From contig JAOSJK010000001.1 of NCBI GenBank assembly GCA_027494135.1, positions 413,378 through 477,377 of the forward strand: a stretch of DNA of 64,000 nt. Reading direction: 5' to 3'. A program made the position numbers and the translations under genes. Source of the DNA: Acidimicrobiia bacterium (GTDB taxonomy: Bacteria > Actinomycetota > Acidimicrobiia > IMCC26256 > PALSA-610). The notes below the pieces were generated by a model. The model searched no databases and was not told the origin of the DNA. It saw only the letters and a list, made by a program, of their open reading frames with translations. This document shows positions 1 to 7,671 of this stretch, piece by piece (within the stretch, counting starts at the first letter, position 1; every line of letters starts with the position of its first letter).

Positions 1-821
1 GCGTCGTCGGGCTTCGGCGGCTGCTTGTAGAGGATCGGCATCATCGCCCCCAGCGCGTTGAACTCGGTCGCGCCGTAGCGACGGATCTCGTCCCAGAAGC
101 GCGACGCCGAGAAGCGCGGGCTGAGCGCGACCTTCGTCCCGAGCCCGAACGCGCCCCAGATCGAGATGAGCGCGGCGTTGGCGTGGAAGAGCGGCAGGCA
201 GGTGTAGAAGATGTCGTCGGAGTTGAGCCCGGCCATCGCCGCGAGGAACGGCACACCCACGATCTGCGCCTGCGGGATCACGACACCCTTGGGCAGACCG
301 GTCGTACCCGAGGTGTACATCACGAGCATCAGGTCGGTGGCGCCGATCGACTCGTCGTCGGCGCTCTCCGGCGACGCCTTCATCAGCCCGTCCCACGCGA
401 CGTCGTCACCCGCCTCACCGCCGATCACGACGACGCGCTTCAGCTTCGGGAGCTTGTCGCGCACCGGGTCGACCCTGTCGAGCAGATCGGCATGGACTAT
501 GAGCGTCTCCGAGTCGGAGTGGTCGACGATGTGGACCAGCCCGTCGCCCTTGAGGGCTGTGTTCACCGGCACCGCCGGCGCTCCCACGCGGGCCGCACCG
601 AACCAGGCCCACAGGAACTCCGGCGAGTTCGGCAGGATGAGGGCGACGTGGTCGCCTTTCGCGACTCCCAGATCTCGCAATCCGTTCGCGGCTCGCGCCG
701 AACGCTCCTCGATGTCGGCGTACGAGTACACGTCGTCGCCGTACATCAGGAACGGGCTGTCGCCGCGGCTGTCGCGAGCCTTGGTGAGCTCGGCTCCGAC
801 GGTTCCATCTACCAGTGCCAT
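1..821 (-). CDS. Acyl-CoA synthetase (AMP-forming), N-terminal part
   Basis: The first 273 residues of an adenylate-forming acyl-CoA synthetase (ANL superfamily) are present; the gene runs off the window edge, so the C-terminal domain with the catalytic lysine is not seen. The enzyme would turn a carboxylic acid into its acyl-CoA through an acyl-adenylate. The P-loop motif YTSGTTGLPKG lies near residue 168 and the A4-type stretch LPLFHANA near residue 207. The ATG at 821 follows GAGGAG, and the frame is open without interruption to base 1. It lies 87 bases downstream of the thiolase on the same strand, so both may be one transcript feeding beta-oxidation-like chemistry. The substrate cannot be named from this part. 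Confidence 0.9.
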   Translation of the reverse strand, partial: MALVDGTVGAELTKARDSRGDSPFLMYGDDVYSYADIEERSARAANGLRDLGVAKGDHVALILPNSPEFLWAWFGAARVGAPAVPVNTALKGDGLVHIVDHSDSETLIVHADLLDRVDPVRDKLPKLKRVVVIGGEAGDDVAWDGLMKASPESADDESIGATDLMLVMYTSGTTGLPKGVVIPQAQIVGVPFLAAMAGLNSDDIFYTCLPLFHANAALISIWGAFGLGTKVALSPRFSASRFWDEIRRYGATEFNALGAMMPILYKQPPKPDD

Positions 822-908
822 GCGGGCACTCCTCGCACTCGGCGTTCCGGTCTGATCTTCGCTCTCGGTGTGACTGCGCCATCGCCGGGGGCGGGAAGGC
901 GCGGTCGG

Positions 909-2152
909 CTACGCAAGCAGTACGTGGACCGCCTGCGCCGCTGCGTCGTTGCCCAGGAAGCCCCCACCGTTCTGGGTGAGACCGATGCGGGCACCCTCGA
1001 CCTGCCTCGGGCCCGCGTCGCCGCGCAGCTGCCACGAGATCTCGCAGAGCTGAGCGATGCCGGTCGCCCCGACCGGGTGCCCCTTCGAGACCAGGCCACC
1101 GGAGGTGTTCACCGGCAGCCGCCCGCCGAGCGCCGTCACCCCTTCCTCCACGAGGCCGCCGCCCTCGCCCCGGGCGCAGAAGCCGAGGTCCTCGTAGGCG
1201 AGGATCTCTGCCGCGGCAGTCGCGTCGTGGACCTCGGCGACGTCGATGTCGTCGGGGCCCAGCCCCGCCATCTCGTAGGCGAGCTTCGCGGCTCGCGGCT
1301 CGGCGAGCTCGTCACCGGAGTCGGGGGAGGTTGCCCGAGACGATCACAGATGCCGCGACCTTGGGCCCCTCGATCCCCTTTGCGCTTCGCGTACTCCGGC
1401 GAGACGATCAGGGCGGCAGCGGCCCCGTCGCCGATCGGCGAGCACATGAGCAGCGTGAGCGGGTAGGCGACCTCGCGCGAAGCGAGGACCTCCTCGACCG
1501 TCACTTCCTCCTGGTACTGCGCTCGTGGGTTGAGTGCACCGTGGTGGTGGTTCTTCACGGCAACCTTCGCGATCGTCTCCTGCGTGGTGCCGTACTGCGA
1601 CATGTGCCCACGGATGATCGCTGCGTAGATGTCCATGAACATCGACTTGCCGCCACCGCCACCACCGCCGCTCTTCTCGCCCCCGGCGGCTTCTGGCCTG
1701 GGTGCGCTCTTCAACGACTCCATGAGCTGCATCATCAGCTCGACATCGACCGCCGAGGAGAACGCCTGGAACGAGACGGCCTTGTCGGGGTGCGTGAGCT
1801 TCTCGACGCCGAGGGCGAGGGCGACGTCGACCCGCCCGGCAGCCACCTGCGACCACGCCAGGTGGAACGCCGACGAGGCCGAGGCACACGCGTTCTCGAC
1901 GTTGAAGATCGGGATCCCACCGATCCCCGCCTCGCGCAGGACGACCTGGCCACGGATGCACTCCTGACCGGTGATCAGCCCGGCGACCGCGTTGCCGACG
2001 ACCGCCAGCTGAACGTCGGACGGCTCGAGGCTCGCATCCTTCAGCGCGTCGTTGACTGCTTCCCCGGCGAGGCTCTTCAGGCCCCTGTCGTGGAACTTCC
2101 CGAACTTCGTCATGCCGACACCGGCTATGACGACCCGCTCGTCGGCTGCCAC
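909..2152 (-). CDS. Thiolase / lipid-transfer-type acetyl-CoA acetyltransferase, two frameshifts
   Basis: A thiolase of the SCP-x/lipid-transfer type, expected to cleave or form a beta-ketoacyl-CoA in the cytoplasm. The nucleophile motif ENACASAS has Cys near residue 89 and the distal motif GHPVGATG is present; the C-terminal motif reads [10 protein letters not shown], as in non-degradative thiolase-like members. The GTG at 2152 follows GGAGGAAG. The frame breaks twice: one extra G in AAAGGGG near 1379 and one extra C in CCCCC near 1324. Removing both restores [14 protein letters not shown] and a normal C-terminus. A run of seven glycines in [13 protein letters not shown] near residue 167 is odd and may be a linker. 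A DUF35 partner, common beside such thiolases, is not in the window. Confidence 0.88.
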
Positions 2153-2402
2153 GTCGCTTCCTCCAGTCAGGGAGCGGACGGGCCCTCTCGACCCGTCCGA
2201 AACCTACGGTATGCTCGCAACATTAGCGAGAGTTAGAGCCGGCTGTCAGAGCCGGGGTCGCCTGCCACGCGACCCCCGTCTCGACATGCGTGCACCATCA
2301 CAGGCATTCTCGCGGCGGTGAGCACGGCCGTGCACTCGCGGCCCGCTCCGCGGAGAGTGCCGACACGACCCGGGCCCGCCCGGGAGTCCGGGAAGGTGAG
2401 CC
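2153..2402. promoter_or_regulatory. Divergent intergenic region with candidate operator
   Basis: This 250-base gap separates the thiolase from the divergent TPP enzyme gene and must hold both promoters. The clearest structure is CTCGC-N7-GCGAG at 2214-2230, overlapping TAGCGAGAGTTA at 2224-2235. That 12-mer is a near-palindrome and matches 10 of 12 bases of the perfect palindrome (reverse strand TAACGAGCGTTA) upstream of the molybdoenzyme unit at 12,941. A TetR-type operator is plausible, but no TetR gene lies in the window. I see no other gene here. Confidence 0.4.
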
Positions 2403-4068
2403 ATGGAACAGGTCGATGCCGGCCGTCTCGTAGCGAAGGTGCTCGCGGAGTCCGGGGTGACGACGGCGTTCGTCCTCCAGGGCGGTCACGTAGACCCCGT
2501 CCTCTACGGATGCGAGGCGGAGGGGATACGCCTCGTCGACACCCGCCACGAGCAGGCCGCCGCACACATGGCCGAGGGCTGGGCGCTCGCCACAGGTGAG
2601 ACCGGGGTCTGTGTCGTGACCGCCGGCCCCGGCTTCTCCGACGCCGTGACCGGTCTGGCGAACGCGTTCATGTCGGCGAGCCCGATGCTCTGCCTCGCCG
2701 GGGCCCGCCCCCTCCGCGAGGCCGACACGTGGCCGCTGCAGGATCTCGACCAGGTCGGCATCGCGCGCCCCATCACCAAGTGGGCACGGTCTGTCTCGAC
2801 TGCGACGAGGGCCGGCGAGTACGCAGCGATCGCGCTGACCGAGGCGAGGACCGGGCGCCCGGGCCCCGTCTACCTCGACGTCCCGGTCGACATCGTCACG
2901 CAGCAGGTCCCCGTCCCCGACGCACTACCCCGCGCCGTCGTGCCGTTTGCGCCGGGCCCGGAGGCGGGGGCCCTCGCCGAGGTCGTCAGGATGATCGAGC
3001 AGGCCGAGCGACCCATCGTGATGATCGGGTCGGGCGCATACTGGTCGGGCTCCGCCGACGCCCTCGGCCGCCTCGCAGAGACCGTCGGCCTCCCCCGTCT
3101 TCTCCAGCAACGCGGGCCGCGGCCTGCTCCCGGACGCGCACGACTGGTCGTTCGGAGCGCCGGTGCCGCTCGGCAGCGCGTTCATGTCGGCGATCTCCGC
3201 CGACCTCGTGATCTGCCTCGGCGTCCGCCTCGGGTATCCGCTCCTGAACGGCGCGTACTTCGGAGCGGCGAAGGTCGTGCGCGTCGATATCGACGGCGCA
3301 GAGACCGCGCGCAACCGTCCCGGCGATCTCAACGTCTGCGCCGACGTGCGGGTCTTCTGCGAGGCCGTCTCCGATGCCTGGGAGGGCGGTGTCTCGCAGG
3401 GACGTGCCGCGTGGGGCGAGTCGCTCCGGGCAGCGAAGTCGCAGTCGCGCGCCGACCTTCACGCGATGATCGCCAACCACGACGGCAAGCTCCCGCACCC
3501 GCTCGAGCTCGCGCTGGCAATAGGTGACGTAGTGGGACCCGACGCGACGATCGTCGCCGACGGCGGCGACATCCTCACGTGGGGCATCATCGGGCTCCCC
3601 GCGCTCGGCCCCGGCCGCCTCCTCACCACCGGCGTCTACCTCGGCTGCCTCGGCGTCGGGATCCCGTTCGCGATCGCGGCCAAGGTCGCCCGACCCGACG
3701 AGCCGGTCGTGCTGCTCTCCGGCGACGGCACCTTCGGCCTGAACGCGATGGAGTACGACACGGCGATCCGGCACGACATCCCGTTCGTGACCGTGGTCAG
3801 CGCCGACGGGTCCTGGGGGATGTCGCGTCACGGTCAGGAGATGCACCACGACGGCCACACCGTCGCCACCCAGCTGGGGGTGCGCCCGTACCACGAGGTC
3901 GTGCGGGCGCTCGGCGGTCACGGGGAGTTCGTCGACGCACCCGAGGAGATCCGCCCCGCGATCCAACGGGCGCTCGACTCGGGCCTCCCCGCGTGCGTGA
4001 ACGTCGGGATCGATCCGACGCTCTGCTCCCCGCTCACGCAGGCGATGGCGTCGCTCGGCACCGCATAG
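2403..4068 (+). CDS. Thiamine pyrophosphate enzyme, IlvG/acetolactate synthase-like, one frameshift
   Basis: A TPP-dependent decarboxylase/lyase of the acetolactate synthase superfamily. The N-terminal Pyr domain has RHEQAAAHMAEGWALATGE with the TPP-activating Glu environment, and the C-terminal PP domain has the cofactor motif GDGTFGLNAMEYDTAIRHD. The PP domain (LGCLGVGIPFAIAAK, VVRALGGHGEFVDAPEEIRP) resembles mycobacterial IlvG and, more loosely, oxalyl-CoA decarboxylase and 2-hydroxyacyl-CoA lyase, so the reaction is not settled. The ATG at 2403 follows GGAAGGTGAGCC. One extra C in CCCCC near 3093 shifts the frame; removing it gives GLPVFSNAGRGLLPD. Its divergent neighbour is a thiolase, which favours a role in acyl-CoA metabolism over valine synthesis. 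Confidence 0.85.
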
Positions 4069-4111
4069 GAGATCTGGGCTCCCGCCGCGGCCGATCCGAC
4101 GCGCTCTGCGC

Positions 4112-5076
4112 CTACGACTGGCCGCCGATCGCGACCGCCGCTATCGCCGGCAGGCCCGTCGCCGCCAACTCGAACGTGTGGCCGGCATCGCTGCTGACGA
4201 GGACCTCTCCCGCAGTCGTGCCCGCGACCACGAAGTCGCCCTCCGCGGCGAGCGCCTGGCGCTCGACGTTGCCTGCGAAGCCCTCCGCCACGACGGCCCA
4301 GCGCAGATCGTCGTCACCGGCGTCGGCTCGGAAGATCGCCGCCTCCGGCCCCCCGACTCCCACATCGGAGGCGGTCCGGACGACGCCGTGGCGAGCACCG
4401 CCCCTTTGGTGAACGCGAGCCCCTGGGTGTAGGCGCGGTCCAGGCCGTCGCTCTCGAAGACCCACGAGCGACCTTCGTCGCCCGATCGGTGGCAGCCCAT
4501 GCCGGTCGTCGCGTAGAGGGTCTTGCCGTCGGCGACTATGCGGTGGACGTCGTCGTACAGCCCGGCGTTGCGCGCCTCCCAGGTGTCGCCCCCGTCGTAG
4601 GAGACGGCCGCGCCGCCCACCTCGATCCCGACGATGATCCGGGACCCGTCCACCACGATCGTCGGGAGGTCGGCGGCCCCCCACGGGGAGTCCCACTTGT
4701 CGTATCCCTCGACGGCCCGCAGACCCAACAGCTCTCGCGGCCCGCTCGCGCCGAGGAGCCAGAGCGCGGCGGGCTCGGTGCCCGCGTACACGTCGCCGCC
4801 GGCGCCGAGAGCGATCGTCCACACGTGCGCGCCCGCGAGACCGAGCGACGCCCAGCCATCTCCCTCTCGCCGCAGCACTCCGTCCTCGGCGAGGGCGACT
4901 GCGAGGTTGTCTCCATGGGACGCGACCGCGACGACGGCGCGGCCGTCGTGCTCCTGCCCGACGACGCTCCCCGAGGGCTCCATCACGACCAGGCCGCCGG
5001 CCGTGGCCAGGTACGCGACGCTCTCTCGGGAGCCTCCGGCACTCACCTCTGGATCACCCACGTTCGACGCCTCCAC
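4112..5076 (-). CDS. BNR/beta-propeller repeat protein (sialidase-fold, Ycf48-like), one frameshift
   Basis: A protein of roughly 320 residues built from repeats of the BNR/photosystem-stability (Ycf48-like) type. Asp-box-like segments recur: SYDGGDTWEARN, RSGDEGRSWVFES and SSDAGHTFELA. No enzymatic residues can be assigned; such propellers often act as scaffolds or assembly factors. No signal peptide is evident, although the start is uncertain. I chose the GTG at 5076 because the longer frame upstream is of poor quality and overlaps the divergent acyl-CoA dehydrogenase; a GTG at 5061 is an alternative. One base is missing near 4375, and restoring it joins ATASSGP to ASDVGVGGPEAAIFRA. The gene converges on the TPP enzyme, with 43 bases between the stops. 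Confidence 0.65.
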
Positions 5077-5125
5077 ACGGGCACGGACGGTCCGTTCGCG
5101 CGAGGCTACGGCACCCGCGACCCCC

Positions 5126-5168
5126 TGGAAATCCTGGCTATCCCTGCTACGGTTGCGAGGATTTCTCC
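5126..5168. promoter_or_regulatory. Inverted AGGATTTC-type sites upstream of acyl-CoA dehydrogenase
   Basis: Two inverted copies of one motif face each other: TGGAAATCCTGGCTA at 5126-5140 and TTGCGAGGATTTCTCC at 5153-5168. The 12-mer GCGAGGATTTCT in the second copy occurs identically, on the other strand, within the mobB promoter near 30,560. The arrangement suggests a dyad operator in the divergent promoter region between the propeller protein and the acyl-CoA dehydrogenase. The regulator is unknown. Confidence 0.4.
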
Positions 5169-5257
5169 GGCGTCCGTCGCGCCCGCCGCGTCGGTCGCCC
5201 ACGACGAGGGCACCCCGAGGACTACCCGGGGAACACGATGAGGAGGGGCACGTCTCC

Positions 5258-6471
5258 ATGGCGCTGTTGAACTACTACACCGGCCTCAGCGAACAGCACG
5301 TCGAGATTCGCGACACGATGCACCGCTTCGCCGTAGAGGTGATGCGCCCCATCGGACAGCGCCTCGACAAGCTCGACGACCCCGCCGACGTCATCGCCGC
5401 CGACTCCCCGCTCTGGGAGGTCTTCGAGAAGCACCGCCAGCTCGGCATCAATGAGCTCGGCGCGGCCGAACCTGGGACCGATCCCGTCGCCGCTGCGATC
5501 ATCGGCGGCATCATCAACGAGGAGATGGGGTGGGGTGACTCCGGCCTCGCAGTGAGCCTCGGAGTAGCCAACTTCCACAGGTTCTTCGCCACCATGTCGG
5601 GGAACCCCGAGCTGATCGACCGCTACGTCCACGCCGGCGAGAAGGAGATCGGCTGCTGGGCGATCACCGAGCCCGACCACGGCTCCGACTCGCTCGCGTT
5701 CAACCAGACGCACTGGCCCGACGGATCGGTTCGCGCCAACACGATCGCGAAGCTCGACGGCGGCGACTACGTGTTGAACGGCCAGAAGTCGGCGTGGGTG
5801 TCGAACGGGACGATCGCGACCGTCGCTGCACTGTTCTGCACCATCGACGGCGACAAGGGCTTCCAGCACGGCGGCGTCGCAGTAGTGCCACTCGACCTGC
5901 CGGGCGTCTCGCGTGGCAAGCCACTCGACAAGATCGGGCAGCGCGCCCTCAACCAGGGTGAGATCCTCTTCGACGATGTGCGCATTCCGGCGTCGTACAT
6001 GATCATCCCCCCGACTTCTACAGCTTCACCGTCGAGTCGGTGCTCACGCTCGCCAACTCGTTCATGGGTGCGTGCTTCGCGGGCACCGCACGCGCCGCGC
6101 TGGAGATGGCGATCGACTACGCCAAGGAGCGCGTGCAGGGCGGGGTGCCGATCTACAAGCACCAGAGCGTGCAGAGTCGGATCTTCAAGATGTTCTCGCG
6201 CGTCGAAGCCGCACGTGGCCTGTCCCGCCGCGTGCTTGCGGGCAACGCCGCCAACCCGCCGGGAAACGTCCAGTACTCGATCGCGTCGAAGACCTACTGC
6301 ACCCAGACCGCCTTCGACGTTGCCAGCGACGCGCTGCAGATCTTCGGTGGCAACGGTCTCACGAAGGAGTACCCGATCGAGAAGGTGATGCGAGACGCCC
6401 GTGCGTCGATGATCGAGGACGGCTGCAACGAGATCCTCGGCCTCGTCGGTGCCGGGCGCCTCTTCGACTGA
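5258..6471 (+). CDS. Acyl-CoA dehydrogenase, one frameshift
   Basis: An FAD-dependent acyl-CoA dehydrogenase that would put an alpha,beta double bond into an acyl-CoA and pass electrons to ETF. The substrate/FAD-binding segment CWAITEPDHGSDS lies near residue 135, LNGQKSAWVSNG follows near 170, and the C-terminal domain has LQIFGGNGLTKEYPIEK. The catalytic base is not certain from the sequence alone. The ATG at 5258 is preceded by AGGAGG at 5241-5246. One C is missing from the C-run near 6006; restoring it gives IIPPDFYSFTVESV and joins both halves, giving about 404 residues, normal for the family. A nitroreductase-like gene follows 58 bases downstream on the same strand. Confidence 0.9.
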
Positions 6472-6529
6472 CCAGAGATCGCATCTGCCCCGCGGCGATC
6501 GTGCGGGGTCTCGTATCCGAGGAGAGAGC

Positions 6530-7318
6530 ATGGAGCTGCGCGAAGCAATCGGGCGACGGCGTTCGATCCGGTTCCTCGATCCCGGCCGACAGGTCGAGGT
6601 CGAGAAGGTGCAGAGGATGCTCGAGGCAGCGCGCCTTGCATCGCACTGGGGGAACGTGCAGAGCCTCCGCGCAGTCGTCGTCATGAAGGAGACCGCGCCC
6701 CGGGAGGTGATCGACGCCCTGCAGGCGCCGGTGGCCGGTTATCAGATCAAGCTCGCTCCCGTGGTGATCGTGTGGTACCTCGACACGAGTGCCGTCGACG
6801 AGCAGAGCGACCGTCTGCGCGAGCTGGTCGACTGCGGGGCTCTGGGATACGGCGACGACAAGCGGGCGGCGCTCGAGGAGACGCTGATCCCGATGTTCAA
6901 TTCGATCCTCGACTCGTTGAAGTCGCCCGGCCTCGGCGAGGTCGACTGCGGCCAGGGCATCGCGCACGCCACCCTCGTCGCCTACGAGCAGGGTCTCGGA
7001 ACCTGCTGCCTAGGCACGCCCTACACCGACCAGATCCGCCAGAACCTCGGCATGCCCGAGCACTGCCGGGTGCTCTGCCTGCAGACCGTCGGCTATCCGG
7101 CCGAGGACCCCGAGGCCGGCGGCCAGCGTCCGCGGCGCCCCTTCGAGGAGATCTTCCACCTCAACGGCTACGGCAACGGCTTCCCGCGGTCGCAGGCCGT
7201 GGTCGACGAGCTCGCAGCCGACGGGATGCTCACCGCGCCCGCTCCGCTCCCCGGCCGCGAGGACGAGCTCAAGACGCTGCAGGAACGCCTCGGCCTCAAG
7301 GGCCACGGCCTCTTCTGA
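6530..7318 (+). CDS. Nitroreductase family FMN oxidoreductase
   Basis: An intact 262-residue nitroreductase-fold protein. The N-terminal MELREAIGRRRSIRFL is the usual FMN phosphate-binding start (RRSIR), and HATLVAYEQGLGTCCLG matches the second conserved block. Such proteins reduce nitro, quinone or enone groups with NAD(P)H, or act in redox modification of cofactors. The ATG at 6530 follows GAGGAGAG. Its position behind the acyl-CoA dehydrogenase suggests co-transcription. A palindromic repeat begins eight bases after the stop and probably ends transcription. A second, more divergent member of the fold occurs in the unit at 25,580-27,061, so FMN-dependent partners recur in this region. Confidence 0.88.
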   Translation: MELREAIGRRRSIRFLDPGRQVEVEKVQRMLEAARLASHWGNVQSLRAVVVMKETAPREVIDALQAPVAGYQIKLAPVVIVWYLDTSAVDEQSDRLRELVDCGALGYGDDKRAALEETLIPMFNSILDSLKSPGLGEVDCGQGIAHATLVAYEQGLGTCCLGTPYTDQIRQNLGMPEHCRVLCLQTVGYPAEDPEAGGQRPRRPFEEIFHLNGYGNGFPRSQAVVDELAADGMLTAPAPLPGREDELKTLQERLGLKGHGLF

Positions 7319-7326
7319 CCCACATT

Positions 7327-7384
7327 CCCGGTTTTGGCGTCAGAACCTCGCGGTAGCCGCGAGAAAGTGACGCCAAAACGCGGG
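7327..7384. repeat. Palindromic repeat, family A, at convergent gene ends
   Basis: The outer arms GTTTTGGCGTCA and TGACGCCAAAAC pair perfectly, with CCCG/CGGG extending them across one bulged base. The interior holds a second stem, CTCGCGG/CCGCGAG. The element fills the gap between the convergent nitroreductase and small Cys-rich gene. A second copy with the same interior lies at 19,802-19,868, also between convergent genes. It probably serves as a bidirectional terminator, but the conserved loop shows that it is a repeated element and not a chance hairpin. Confidence 0.8.
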
Positions 7385-7397
7385 ATTGTCAGGCCGG

Positions 7398-7589
7398 CTA
7401 GCTGGGTCTGCTCCGCTTAGCGACGCGGCGCTCGGCGCGCTCCGCCTCTTCCGGCGACGCGTTCTTCTCGGAGTCGCCGGCGAAGCGGACGCGGCCGTGC
7501 AGGACGCAGCCCTTGATCCCCGGGTCGCAGGCGCGCCGGAGGAGGCGACACTGTCCCTTGTCTTCGTGCGGGCACGCCCATCCACTCAC
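7398..7589 (-). CDS. Small cysteine-rich protein
   Basis: A 63-residue frame beginning at a GTG, with the block WACPHEDKGQCRLLRRACDP followed by GIKGCVLHGRV. The spacing Cys, His, Cys, Cys, Cys looks like a metal (zinc or Fe-S) site, and the C-terminus is charged (EEAERAERRVAKRSRPS). I do not recognise a family with certainty. No strong ribosome-binding site precedes the GTG. The frame is continuous with the run-on end of the molybdoenzyme alpha subunit upstream, so a fused C-terminal extension is a second possibility. I prefer a separate gene because the palindrome at 7631-7671 lies between, and because the two other alpha paralogues end before this segment. Confidence 0.5.
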   Translation of the reverse strand: MSGWACPHEDKGQCRLLRRACDPGIKGCVLHGRVRFAGDSEKNASPEEAERAERRVAKRSRPS

Positions 7590-7630
7590 ACGACGACCGT
7601 AGCCGAGACGCTGCTCCGCCCCCACCGCAC

Positions 7631-7671
7631 GAGCGTCGATAGACCACAAATATTGTGGTCTATCGACGCTC
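7631..7671. repeat. Perfect 19-bp inverted repeat with 3-base loop
   Basis: Arms starting GAGCGTCGATAGACCACAA pair perfectly over 19 bases around the loop ATA. The hairpin begins one base after the TAG at 7672-7674 that most likely ends the upstream molybdoenzyme gene. It resembles a strong intrinsic terminator without a U-tract, or a single-copy repetitive palindrome. No second copy was noticed in the window. Confidence 0.8.
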
